Positions 51,007 to 61,181 of a stretch of 64,000 nt of DNA are shown piece after piece. The DNA is taken from NCBI RefSeq assembly GCF_009728935.1, contig NZ_CP034235.1:590501-654500 (forward strand), in the 5' to 3' direction. The DNA comes from Paenibacillus psychroresistens. GTDB taxonomy: Bacteria; Bacillota; Bacilli; Paenibacillales; NBRC-103111. A program made the translations under genes and the position numbers. Under the pieces are notes generated by a model, which saw nothing but the letters and a program-made list of their open reading frames with translations, was not told the DNA's origin and did no database searches. Each line of letters opens with the position of its first letter. Position 1 is the stretch's first letter.

Positions 51007-52115
51007 ATGAATTCATTGAACAATCTTTCGTTTCCCATTAGCCACCCCAAGCCGTATCAAGTCATTCAGAGATATGGCTATGAAGCGGCTAATGCTTATG
51101 CCAATCACGCAAGTGGTCCAAGCCTTGGATCTGGGGTAATTAGTATTTCCGGTAATATCAGTGGACATAAAAGCGGAAAGCTGGAAGCTAGAACATTGCT
51201 GTTTCCTGATGCATATGGCATAGCAGTGGATTGGCAGCAGCTGGAAGTGCAATGGGAGGGCGACAATTTCCATGCTGGCTTAATCGTTCCTGCGGGTGGT
51301 TGGTACCGTTTAGAGGTTCGTTACACGGACGGTGCTGAGATTCCGACGAGTTGCACCTCTTATGTAGAGCCTGTTGGCGTTGGCGAGGTTTTTATCATTG
51401 CAGGGCAATCTTATGGTGAAAACTGCAATGGGAATATTTGCAAATTGAAGATCCTCAAGGAAGAATCAGTGCGATGAATCCAGTTACTCTAGAGTGGGGA
51501 GTCGCTCATGATCCGCAGCCAGGGGTTAGAATACGCGATGAGAATGATGTTAGGTTTAAAGGGACAATCTGGCCTCCGGCTATGAATCACCTGTTACCCT
51601 TAATTCGGGTGCCCATTGGGATGGTGAATGTAGCCTTTAGTGCTACAGCATCCAGGCAGTGGATGTCGGGAGAGCTGTTATTTAATCAATTGTTTGAAGC
51701 CGGGAATGCCATTGGCAGGTTCAGAGCTCTGCTCTGGCAGCAGGGTGAATCGGATGTGATCGAAGAAATATCACAAGAATTATACAAGAGCCGTATACTT
51801 GCGATAAAGTCCGAATTGGAGCGACAGTGGAAGCAGACCTTCCTTTGGTTGCCTGCCAAGTCTACACTGCATCCAGAGGTTTATATAAAGCCTGTTCAAG
51901 AGGGTGGGATTCGTGCAGCGATTGATGAACTATGGGGAACAGCTGGTTTTGCACCGGGGCCTGATACGGATATTCTCGGAGGAATCGGCATTCACAGAGC
52001 GGTCACCGCCAACAGCCAGCACTTTACTCTCTTGGGTCAGCAGCAAGCAGGCTTGCTTTGGTGTATCTCAATTTGGAACATGTTGCAGGGTATCGACAAT
52101 AAGATGAATGAGTAA
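51007..52115 (+). pseudogene. Sialate O-acetylesterase-like (SASA) gene with a frameshift
   Basis: Two frames together make one SASA/DUF303-type esterase of about 369 residues. Frame 1 (51007-51477) ends with GEVFIIAGQSYGENCNG, holding the GQS nucleophile. Frame 2 (from about 51432 to 52115) continues EYLQIEDPQGRISAMN, then LLWQQGESDVI and WLPAKSTLHPEVY, and ends with the HFTLLGQQQAGLLW region. Adding one G to the GGG at 51430-51432 joins them as ENCNGEYLQIEDPQGRI. This is either a real single-base deletion (pseudogene) or a sequencing error in a short homopolymer. The ribosome site is AGGAGG, downstream of GH36. Confidence 0.85.
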
Positions 52116-52192
52116 ATAGGTCTGTGCGGCGATGAGTGCGCTGGATTGTAGAGGCATTGTCATTAGAGCTTTAAATTTCTACCAGATTATGA

Positions 52193-53530
<1,338 letters not shown>

Positions 53531-53853
53531 GGATAAGATCAGAAAGTTTAGTTAAACCTTTTTTCTCCATAGTTTATAAACAATCAAAATGATACGATAA
53601 ACTCGGAGATATTCAGAAAGGTGAGTTACCCTACATGCCAGCATACTTGTAATGGATTATAAAAGCATAGTATTACCCTTTTTAGAGGTGTTATGACCAA
53701 GGGGGTAGTACGTCTTTTTGCCCATTACAAGGAATGCAAAGTATAGATGATTTTACTTGCAGAGAGTCCTTTCACAGGGGCTCTCTGTTTTTTATTGGAA
53801 ACCGATATCTCCATTCATTTATTTTGTGTTCCTTTACTTTAGGAGTGAAGGAA
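53531..53853 (+). ncRNA. Structured leader or small RNA candidate upstream of the DUF1062-like gene
   Basis: A 323-base gap without a supported gene. A weak promoter (TTGTAA about 53649, TAGTAT-like about 53670) precedes about 110 bases ending in a clear terminator: stem CAGAGAG / CTCTCTG (53760-53787) and a run of six T (53788-53793). This would give a small RNA, or an attenuated leader for the gene at 53854. The long in-frame extension starting at 53734 reads through this terminator and is rejected. No known riboswitch class was recognised. Confidence 0.4.
53760..53793 (+). terminator. Intrinsic terminator in leader region
   Basis: A 7-bp stem CAGAGAG / CTCTCTG, extended by TCC...GGG pairs, followed by six T, 60 bases before the TTG start at 53854. 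Confidence 0.75.
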
Positions 53854-54408
53854 TTGGAAAAGGTAAGGTTAAACTGGCAAATTAATAGCAATGAAGAAGA
53901 TAGCATTATAAGACGTTATTGCCATAATTGCGGCAAGCTAGCTATATTCAAGGATTCAGGAATTAGGAGACACAATGCGAACGGCAAGAATATCCATGCC
54001 TACGCCATTTATAAATGCGATAAAGATCACACTTGGAATGATAAGCTGGCTAAATATAAAGCTCAATCAGAGGATTACACTACTATAAAAGATACGGATA
54101 CTCAGCCGAAGTCTATCGAAACAGCAGTAGGTTCACCACCTTCACCCGAAAAGATTTCTTTGGCAGATCTACAGCAGCAAGGCACCATGGAGGTTGAAAT
54201 ACTACTCGAAACCGTTCAAGGCAAATGGAGATTGGATAAGCTGCTTGCCCAACAGTTGAGCGGAATCAGCCGCAGTGAAATTGTTAAAGGCATAAATGGG
54301 AGCCGAATTCTGCTTAACGGCAAACAAGTTAAACCTAGTGAACTAGTTCAAGAAAATCAAGTGATTAGGATATGTATGACCATACTGGAGTTTCATTCTA
54401 ATCCTTAA
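53854..54408 (+). CDS. DUF1062-like protein with zinc-ribbon-like and S4-like regions
   Basis: A 184-residue protein. The N-terminal part has CHNCGK (about 22-27) and YKCDKDHTW (about 53-61), a possible zinc site. A low-complexity linker follows (about 75-115). The C-terminal 60 residues resemble an S4 RNA-binding domain (WRLDKLLAQQLSGISRSEI, ILLNGKQVKPSELVQENQVI). This combination resembles DUF1062 proteins. The TTG at 53854 has AGGAG 8 bases upstream. Function unknown; RNA binding is possible. Confidence 0.7.
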   Translation: MEKVRLNWQINSNEEDSIIRRYCHNCGKLAIFKDSGIRRHNANGKNIHAYAIYKCDKDHTWNDKLAKYKAQSEDYTTIKDTDTQPKSIETAVGSPPSPEKISLADLQQQGTMEVEILLETVQGKWRLDKLLAQQLSGISRSEIVKGINGSRILLNGKQVKPSELVQENQVIRICMTILEFHSNP

Positions 54409-54451
54409 TGGGTAAAGGTTATAACCTACGTAAATGAGGAGATGATCTAAA

Positions 54452-54769
54452 ATGGACAGAATGAATTATTGGGTCAGTGTTGGAAATCATGAAATTGTCC
54501 CGCAAGGAGAAGGCAATAACCATGAGTTTGAAATAGCAGCGAATGAGCAAGAATTGGATTTGCTGAGAGAGCTATTCGATGAAATGGATCAAATCGATAA
54601 TAGTTTGGTATTAAAAAGAGCGAGCACTCCATATGAAGTTTTTACTCCAGCAGGTCAGGAAGTAAAGACTCTCCCTTATGATAAGAAATTAATTGACGTC
54701 TATAGAACGATTTATGATCTAGGATTGCCGAATACGAAAGAACACATTCGAGGAATGAATATTCTATAA
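54452..54769 (+). CDS. Hypothetical acidic protein (105 residues)
   Basis: A 105-residue soluble protein with a strong GAGGAGATGA ribosome site. It is acidic in the middle (FEIAANEQELDLLRELFDEMDQID) and has VLKRASTPYEVF and TIYDLGLPNTKEHIRGMNIL near the end. No known motif, signal peptide or membrane helix. I do not recognise the family. A terminator follows directly, so it may be cotranscribed with the DUF1062-like gene 43 bases upstream. Confidence 0.75.
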   Translation: MDRMNYWVSVGNHEIVPQGEGNNHEFEIAANEQELDLLRELFDEMDQIDNSLVLKRASTPYEVFTPAGQEVKTLPYDKKLIDVYRTIYDLGLPNTKEHIRGMNIL

Positions 54770-54773
54770 CAAC

Positions 54774-54803
54774 AGGGAGCCTGAATCACTAGGCTCTCTT
54801 TTC
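54774..54803 (+). terminator. Intrinsic terminator
   Basis: Stem AGGGAGCCT / AGGCTCTCT with an 8-base loop, followed by TTTTCTC. Confidence 0.8.
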
Positions 54804-54874
54804 TCTGTTGTTCAACTGAAAATTAGCTTAGAATAAAGCAATAGCAATTATTCTCTTATCAAAAGGAGACTTAC

Positions 54875-55339
54875 ATGGAGAAAAACTTCCTAGGTACAAA
54901 TGTTATTGCCCAAATTGGATTAGTCGTGCATAACATTGAGAAAACAAGCCAGGCCTATGCCGATTTTTTTGGGGTAGAGAAGCCAGCCTGGTTTTGGACA
55001 GATGCCATTGAAACAGCGCAAACGGAGTACAAGGGCAGTCCATCTGTTGCAAGAGCTAAGCTAGCATTCTTTGAAATGGGCTCCTTGCAATTGGAGTTAA
55101 TTGAACCGGATGAACATCCGAGCACCTGGCGTGAATCATTAGATCAGAATGGTGAAGGCCCCCATCACATTGCTTTCGTCATTGAGGGCATGAACACTAA
55201 AATCAACATGATGGAACGCAACAATATGAAGCTTCTGCAAAAAGGTGAATATACAGGTGGACGTTATGCCTATATGGATACATTAGGTGATTTAAAGGTG
55301 ATTCTTGAGCTGCTGGAAAATGATCCGGAATCCCCGTGA
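54875..55339 (+). CDS. VOC-family protein, methylmalonyl-CoA epimerase-like
   Basis: A 154-residue vicinal-oxygen-chelate protein. IAQIGLVVHNIEKTSQAYADFFG opens it, LQLELIEP is central and GPHHIAFVIEGM supplies the metal-site His. The pattern is closest to methylmalonyl-CoA epimerase / glyoxalase-type VOC proteins. The ribosome site is AAAGGAGA. No other gene of propionate metabolism is nearby, so the substrate is open. Confidence 0.87.
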   Translation: MEKNFLGTNVIAQIGLVVHNIEKTSQAYADFFGVEKPAWFWTDAIETAQTEYKGSPSVARAKLAFFEMGSLQLELIEPDEHPSTWRESLDQNGEGPHHIAFVIEGMNTKINMMERNNMKLLQKGEYTGGRYAYMDTLGDLKVILELLENDPESP

Positions 55340-55342
55340 ATA

Positions 55343-56110
55343 TTAAGCTGGAACTTGCGCCTTCGCTCTTACTAGGATGGCGCTGATTTTTTGTTCCAGT
55401 GTATAGAGATTTTGCTTCTGATCGGCGATTTGGCGCGATAATGAGGATGAGGTGGCGAGCCACTCCATAGCACTCTTGGTATCTGGTTTTTTAACAGCTA
55501 GATTAAAGCTTTTACCAGCAGCAGTTAGACGAGTTTTATTCTGGCTTATACTGCTTTTTGCTGCTTTGATCTGCACTTTAATGGGGGCTGTTTCAGCCAG
55601 TGTTGCGCGAATTTTTCTTATGGTAGCTGCTTTATTGTCCTTGGCTTTTTTAAGCGCATTTTGTTTATTCTGAACATCTATTCGTGCCAATTGAGCTGCT
55701 GTTGTTACCAGCTTTACTTTTTTACCGAACATGGTTGTAAGTGGAGTAGAGGCGTTTAAGAGCGGGCGATAACGATTCTTAGCCTTCTCTAAATCAGCCT
55801 CGAGATTTGCGATAATCGTAGCATCGACCTCTCTAATTTGCTGCTGCAATAGAGATAAGGCTTCATCATTTTTGTAGTGAATTTCACTGGCTTTTGACTC
55901 CGAGGTTTTTGCTTGCTCTTGGGAGGTAATCAATTCATTGTAAAGTGTATTGATTTTAACTTTTGTAGCATTATCCGTACTTGTTTTAAGTTTATCCAGG
56001 GCAGATTGGATAGGGAGATCTAGATCAACTGCCGCCGCTGCTAAATTAAAGCTAGCTGCAAATACTAGAAATACTGAGAATACGATAACTATCATTTTCA
56101 TTGGCTTCAT
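55343..56110 (-). CDS. Secreted coiled-coil protein
   Basis: A 255-residue exported protein. The signal peptide (MIVIVFSVFLVFAASFNLAAAA) ends near residue 25, and the rest is almost entirely alpha-helical and Lys/Ala/Glu/Gln rich, predicting long coiled coils (EQAKTSESKASEIHYKND, LEADLEKAKNRY). The ATG at 56110 follows AAGGAGG; an in-frame ATG at 56185 lies within the upstream terminator and is rejected. Only 3 bases separate its stop from the VOC gene stop (convergent). No enzymatic motif; possibly cell-surface or spore-associated. Confidence 0.78.
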   Translation of the reverse strand: MKPMKMIVIVFSVFLVFAASFNLAAAAVDLDLPIQSALDKLKTSTDNATKVKINTLYNELITSQEQAKTSESKASEIHYKNDEALSLLQQQIREVDATIIANLEADLEKAKNRYRPLLNASTPLTTMFGKKVKLVTTAAQLARIDVQNKQNALKKAKDNKAATIRKIRATLAETAPIKVQIKAAKSSISQNKTRLTAAGKSFNLAVKKPDTKSAMEWLATSSSLSRQIADQKQNLYTLEQKISAILVRAKAQVPA

Positions 56111-56131
56111 ATAAATCCTCCTTAAAATGGA

Positions 56132-56181
56132 TAAAAAGCACCTGTAAGAAAGGCAAAAAGAGCCTTTTCCTACGGGTGCTT
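56132..56181 (-). terminator. Intrinsic terminator after the PAS histidine kinase gene
   Basis: On the minus strand a long hairpin (outer stem AAGCACC / GGTGCTT, inner GAAAAGGC / GCCTTTC) ends in TTTTT. It separates the kinase gene from the secreted coiled-coil gene on the same strand. Confidence 0.8.
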
Positions 56182-56237
56182 CCACATTAGGGGACAGATG
56201 TAATTTTTTCCAATATACTTTAAATTCTTATCTGCTG

Positions 56238-58049
56238 TCAAGCAAAAAGGGGAAATAGAATATCAACGGTTGTTCCGACATTTACTTGGCTGGTTAAGTT
56301 TATTTTCCCGCCATGTGCTTCGACGATTCGATGACAGATCATTAAACCTAAGCCTGTTCCAGTATCTTTAGTTGTGAAAAAGGGTTCCCCTATTTTACGA
56401 ATTATATCTTCTGAAATGCCTTGGCCTTCGTCTTGAATTCGGATTAAAAGCTTGGCGTCGTCGGTTAATTGAATAGTTATATAGATTTGCCCTCCTTTAG
56501 GCATGGCATCCATAGCGTTAGTTATAATATTAATAAAAACTTGCTTCAATTGATTCTCATTACAATATAAAGTCGACTTAACATTAGAATCTTTTAGCGT
56601 TATTATTACATTTCTGAGTATAGCCTGTGTATCGAGAATAGAGACTACTCCTTGGAGAATGGTGCTAATATTACCATCGCTGAAATGACTAAGGTGTGGT
56701 TTAGATAGGCTCATGAATTCATTGACAATCGTATTAATTCGTTCAAGCTCACTTTGCATAATGCTTAAGTAGTGAAATTTGTCACCCAGCTCTTTTTGCA
56801 ATAACCGTGTAAATCCTTTTAGCGCAGTAAGCGGGTTCCTGATTTCGTGTGCTACACCAGCCGCCAATTGGCCAATAGCGGAGAGCTTCTCTGATCTTAC
56901 AAATCGTTCTTCTGCATTTTTACGCTCGGTTAAATCACGTAAGACACAAAGCATATGTGGTTTGGATTGATAAACAATTTGTGTGCTAGATATCTCAATT
57001 GAATTCTCGCACCCAAGAACATCAAGTATTCTGCCTTCTATAAAAGCGCTTGCTTTTCCGGTTGTGAGAATTTCGTTCTTTATTTCAGTTGCATACTCAT
57101 GTTGATCTGGGGGTATAAACTGGTAAACATTTTTTCCGATGAGCTCATCTTCATTTACAGCCTTTAATAATTTACAGCATGAAATATTAGTATAGACAAT
57201 AATATCATTATCAAGAACTAGAATGGGTTCAGGTAAATTTTTAATCAGGTTTTGATAAGCTAGAGAGCTCTCGCGCAAAGCTTGTTCCAATTGGACGCGT
57301 TCGGATACATCTCGAAGCACAGTTTGGACATGCCCTTCGGCCATTGGATTGAATATTTCATTACTGGATACTTCCGCAGAGAAAATTTTTCCGTCTAGAC
57401 CAACCATAGTATGAATCGTAGAATCTAACTTTTGCATCGAGTTTTTTAATAAATCGATTCTTTGTGCAGCTAAATTATGCGAATCTATATGAATTAAATC
57501 GTAAATCGATTTACCGATCATCTGTTCATGGGAGGAGGCTCGAAAAAGCTTTAGAGCAGCATTGTTTACATAATTAATCTTTTCTTTAAAATGAACGACA
57601 ATAGCCTCGGGTGAATGCTGAAGCATACTATACAATCTTTGCTCACTTTCAAATAAGGCTGCTTCAATTCTACGCTTTTGGGTAATATCTCTGCAAAATA
57701 GCTGAATACCTGATCTCGCACCATATGTAATGGGAACAGACCGAACCTCTACAATAATAACCTGCCCATCTAATCGCACCCATCTTTTTTCAATTAAATC
57801 GGAAGGTCTTCCCGCTCTTAGCAACTCTTCATTTTGCAACATTATCTTCTCAATATCTTCTGGAAGCAGGAAATCAGTGATATTCTTTCCGAGTACTTCA
57901 CTGGAGTGACTAGCGCCAATCATTGTCATGCAAGCTGGGTTTAGGTATTCAACAATATTATCACAGTAAATGGCAATAGGCTCAGGACAAAGCTCAACAA
58001 TCGCTTTAAATTGATCATTAGACAAGATGAGTTTATCGGTTGCACTCAA
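56238..58049 (-). CDS. Soluble PAS-domain sensor histidine kinase (sporulation-kinase-like)
   Basis: A 603-residue cytoplasmic kinase without membrane helices. It has three PAS domains (about 14-125, 138-250 and 262-375; for example ELCPEPIAIYCDNIVEYLNP and NLPEPILVLDNDIIVYTN), then HisKA with the phospho-acceptor in AAGVAHEIRNPLTALKG, then HATPase_c (NQLKQVFINIITNAMDAMP, FFTTKDTGTGLGL). The layout resembles KinA/KinE-type sporulation kinases that feed phosphate to Spo0F. No response regulator gene is adjacent, which fits an orphan phosphorelay kinase. Confidence 0.92.
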   Translation of the reverse strand: MSATDKLILSNDQFKAIVELCPEPIAIYCDNIVEYLNPACMTMIGASHSSEVLGKNITDFLLPEDIEKIMLQNEELLRAGRPSDLIEKRWVRLDGQVIIVEVRSVPITYGARSGIQLFCRDITQKRRIEAALFESEQRLYSMLQHSPEAIVVHFKEKINYVNNAALKLFRASSHEQMIGKSIYDLIHIDSHNLAAQRIDLLKNSMQKLDSTIHTMVGLDGKIFSAEVSSNEIFNPMAEGHVQTVLRDVSERVQLEQALRESSLAYQNLIKNLPEPILVLDNDIIVYTNISCCKLLKAVNEDELIGKNVYQFIPPDQHEYATEIKNEILTTGKASAFIEGRILDVLGCENSIEISSTQIVYQSKPHMLCVLRDLTERKNAEERFVRSEKLSAIGQLAAGVAHEIRNPLTALKGFTRLLQKELGDKFHYLSIMQSELERINTIVNEFMSLSKPHLSHFSDGNISTILQGVVSILDTQAILRNVIITLKDSNVKSTLYCNENQLKQVFINIITNAMDAMPKGGQIYITIQLTDDAKLLIRIQDEGQGISEDIIRKIGEPFFTTKDTGTGLGLMICHRIVEAHGGKINLTSQVNVGTTVDILFPLFA

Positions 58050-58198
58050 GATATATCAATCCTTTGTATGAGTTGGTTATTACAGACTATTGTAATTCGA
58101 CAAATTGCGTTTAATCCCTTTTGATTCAAGATCATAAGCAGTATAATCAGGTGTAAATTAGACTGGTTTGATTTATCGAAGTGAAATGAGGCGTAACT

Positions 58199-59977
58199 AT
58201 GATCAAAAGAAGAGGCATTCGTTTCAGGTTGATGATCCTAATGATTTGTTTGACTACTTTACCGGTTGCGACAGTGACATGGCTTGCCAGCAATAACACA
58301 CGGCATTCTGTAGAGAAGGAAATGATCAATGCCAATAATTCACGAATGGAATGGGCTAACCAATATCTCAATGAGCTGATTCAGCAGCTGGATACTTTGT
58401 TCTATACCGTCCAGATTGATACTGAGTTTATGGGGGGGCTTAAAGAAATAGACAATTCAAATCTTAATGTGCAATACACCTCTCAAAAATATATCGGAGA
58501 CACGTTAACTAAAGTATTCCATGCCAATTCCCACAAAATTGATGATTTCACCCTATATATTCATGAGAATAAGAAGGCGATTTCCGTAAGCTACACTAGC
58601 AGCGGGTTAATTTCTTTTTTAGATATTCAGCAAGGTCCGTGGAGTCGAATGCTGGCTACACCAACTAACATTTATTTTAAGCAGGAAGTAAACGGCATTT
58701 ATGCCTTTCATAGTATGAATCGGTTTGAGGATCATAAATTGCTTGGAGGACTTGCGGTTAAGATAAATCGTAAGGTATGGGATGAAGTAGGCAGTATTCT
58801 TAAGTCAGAAAAGGATAGCTCTGTTTTCTTAATTAATGATGAAGGCCAATTGCTATCGGGCTCGAATAATGAGGGGGAGCTAGGTGATATTTCCGCTTTA
58901 ATGCAAAAGCTGGCTGTGCCGGACTCAGGGCTTGGCTTTCAAAAGCTGAATGATCATTACTATTTTATGCAAAAGGTTAGTAATGGCAAGCTTACTTTGG
59001 TCAAAGCCATACCACTTGCGACGATTAACCGCAGTGCGCAGGCGACGATTAAAGCAGGTATTCTCACAGGTGGTTTATTCGTTATTGCCTCTATTATTCT
59101 ATCTATTCTCTTCTCCTTGCGCATCAGTAAACCGATTGTTAGTCTGGCTAGAACGATGAGAACCGCTCAAATTCAAAGCTTTGAGCTGAAGTCGGTTAAT
59201 AAAACGGATGAGATTGGCTTGCTGGAGCATGGTTATAATTCAATGATGCAGCGGATTAAAGAGCTGATTGAAGTTGAATATCAACGGGAAATTGATCTAA
59301 AAACGGCGCAGCTGAGAATGCTGCAAGCTCAGATTAATCCCCATTTTCTTAATAACACCTTGCATTTAATTGGCGGGATGGCCTTGGAGAAGGACGCTCC
59401 GGAGATATATAGGGTCACAAGGGTAATTGGGGAGCTTCTGAGGTATTCGATCAGTACAGGAAATGATCTGGTCGCTTTTGCAGATGAGCTGAAGCATATG
59501 CAGAATTATATTTTCATTCAAGAACAGCGATTTGCTGGACGCTGCCAGGTTCTGGTGGCAAACGATGAGGCATCTTATGAAAATCGTCTGCCGAAATTTA
59601 TTCTCCAGCCCATTGTAGAAAATGCTTTTGAACATGGGCTGCAGCGTAAAGAAGGACAATGGTCCGTTGAAGTGAGGGTCAAGCAAATTCGCAATCGTTT
59701 GTTAATTGCTGTTCAAGATAATGGGATTGGGCTTGGAGCAGAAAAGCTTAGCGATATTCGTAAAGGACTGCGATTTGGCAATGAGCATAACCCGAGCTTC
59801 TCGGATAAAGAACAAAGTGGCAAACGAAAAGGCATAGGCCTAAAAAACGTCGATACCCGATTAAAGCTGCATTTTGGCGAACACTGTGGCATTCGGATCT
59901 ATAGTAAACAAGGCGAGGGAACAATAGTGTTATTCATGCTGCCGATTCAGACAAGGGGGGAGCCAAACCATGTATAA
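58199..59977 (+). CDS. Sensor histidine kinase, YesM family (second)
   Basis: A 592-residue membrane kinase: transmembrane helix about 10-30, extracellular sensor region to about 283, second helix about 286-306, HAMP linker. The His_kinase box LQAQINPHFLNNTL carries His382, followed by an ATPase domain (PIVENAFEHGLQ, VQDNGIGLG). The box reads FLNNTL rather than the common FLFNTL. It overlaps the response-regulator gene by 8 bases. It lies upstream of a sugar ABC transporter and probably senses its substrate outside the cell. Confidence 0.93.
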   Translation: MIKRRGIRFRLMILMICLTTLPVATVTWLASNNTRHSVEKEMINANNSRMEWANQYLNELIQQLDTLFYTVQIDTEFMGGLKEIDNSNLNVQYTSQKYIGDTLTKVFHANSHKIDDFTLYIHENKKAISVSYTSSGLISFLDIQQGPWSRMLATPTNIYFKQEVNGIYAFHSMNRFEDHKLLGGLAVKINRKVWDEVGSILKSEKDSSVFLINDEGQLLSGSNNEGELGDISALMQKLAVPDSGLGFQKLNDHYYFMQKVSNGKLTLVKAIPLATINRSAQATIKAGILTGGLFVIASIILSILFSLRISKPIVSLARTMRTAQIQSFELKSVNKTDEIGLLEHGYNSMMQRIKELIEVEYQREIDLKTAQLRMLQAQINPHFLNNTLHLIGGMALEKDAPEIYRVTRVIGELLRYSISTGNDLVAFADELKHMQNYIFIQEQRFAGRCQVLVANDEASYENRLPKFILQPIVENAFEHGLQRKEGQWSVEVRVKQIRNRLLIAVQDNGIGLGAEKLSDIRKGLRFGNEHNPSFSDKEQSGKRKGIGLKNVDTRLKLHFGEHCGIRIYSKQGEGTIVLFMLPIQTRGEPNHV

Positions 59978-61067
59978 AGTGATGATCATCGATGATGAGC
60001 CGTGGTCGAGAAAGGTGATTAAGCAGCTAGGCGATTGGGATAAGCTTCAATTGTCTGTCATCGAGGAAGCAGAGGATGGCTCGGAAGGATTGCGTTTGAT
60101 CCAGGAGCTTGCACCTGATATCGTGGTGACGGATATGAGAATGCCAGGTATTGATGGTGTGGAACTCTTAAAAGCTTTGAATGAGCGACACCCTGAGCTG
60201 AAAATTATTGTGATGAGCGGGTATGATGATTTTGTTTACTTAAAGCAAGCGATTCGTTCGCAGGCCAAGGAATATTTACTGAAGCCAGTTGATCCAGATG
60301 AGTTAAATGCCGCTCTTGCCCAATGTGTACGGGAGCTGCAGCAAGCTAAGCAAATCTCAGCTGTTTCCTGGAGTACTCCGCTAATTTTTGCAGATACCGC
60401 TTCGCTTAATCAGTATTTGGAATACCGCCAGCTGATTTATGGGTATTTATTGGATTTAAATGCAGATGGCGTAGGGGATACTTTGGATACTCTCCATCAT
60501 TTCCTTGAAGGGATTGATGCTGAACATTTCGTCGGCAGCATGCTGAATAAAATTGGCCATGATTTCACGTTGATGCTTGAAGAGTTTGTGGCGACAAGTG
60601 AGCTGGAATGGAGTCAAATGATTCCTGATTTGGAGTTGACGAGGTCCGAAAGCTCTGATCAGAACTCAGTCTCAGAAACCATATTGCAAATTGGATATAT
60701 GTACAATCAGGTGATTGCAGCTTTACAGGGAGCGCGCAAAAACCGCAATAAATTGGATATGCGTGAAGTGCTGGCTTACATCAGCAGACACTATAACGAG
60801 GCAATTACCTTGGAATCGATCGCTAGCTATTTTTATATTAGTAAGGAGCATTTAAGCAGAGCGTTCAAAACGTTTAACGGCGATAATATGACCGACTTTA
60901 TTACTCACAAACGGATGGAGAAAGCCAAGGAATTGATCGTTGAACGCAAGCTTTCCATTAAGCATGCAGCAGAAATGACGGGGTATGCGGATATAGCCTA
61001 TTTCTATAAGGTGTTTAAAAAGCACTATGGCTTTGCACCAGGCGAATTGCGCAAGGGCACTGAATAG
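59970..61067 (+). CDS. Response regulator, YesN/AraC family (second)
   Basis: A 365-residue regulator. The receiver domain (1-120) has DD at 8-9, phospho-acceptor Asp55 (VVTDMRMPG) and KPVD at about 106-109. A short middle region follows (about 130-255, much shorter than in the regulator at 3579-5171), and an AraC double helix-turn-helix ends in AYFYKVFKKHYGFAPGELRK. Start overlaps the kinase stop. It should control the transporter that begins at 61182. Confidence 0.93.
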   Translation: MYKVMIIDDEPWSRKVIKQLGDWDKLQLSVIEEAEDGSEGLRLIQELAPDIVVTDMRMPGIDGVELLKALNERHPELKIIVMSGYDDFVYLKQAIRSQAKEYLLKPVDPDELNAALAQCVRELQQAKQISAVSWSTPLIFADTASLNQYLEYRQLIYGYLLDLNADGVGDTLDTLHHFLEGIDAEHFVGSMLNKIGHDFTLMLEEFVATSELEWSQMIPDLELTRSESSDQNSVSETILQIGYMYNQVIAALQGARKNRNKLDMREVLAYISRHYNEAITLESIASYFYISKEHLSRAFKTFNGDNMTDFITHKRMEKAKELIVERKLSIKHAAEMTGYADIAYFYKVFKKHYGFAPGELRKGTE

Positions 61068-61126
61068 TGTTTAGCGGCTACGTCAATATTGTACAATAGA
61101 AGATGTTAATATCCTCAAAAGAAATG

Positions 61127-61140
61127 CGAAAACGCTTCCA
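61127..61140 (+). promoter_or_regulatory. Catabolite-response-element-like site
   Basis: CGAAAACGCTTCCA matches the CcpA operator consensus TGAAAACGCTTTCA at 12 of 14 positions. It lies about 40 bases before the binding-protein ATG and downstream of a TACAAT (61092-61097) that may be the -10. Position and match suggest carbon catabolite repression of the transporter. Confidence 0.5.
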
Positions 61141-61181
61141 TTATACTAAGGTTGCAGTTAATTATGAGGGGGCAGCAATTC

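Noticed and set aside
53734..53853. 40-codon N-terminal extension of the DUF1062-like protein
   Set aside because: It translates an intrinsic terminator and lacks a ribosome site; TTG 53854 with AGGAG is preferred.
56111..56185. 25-codon extension of the secreted coiled-coil protein
   Set aside because: It reads through the upstream terminator; the start at 56110 has AAGGAGG and a proper signal peptide.
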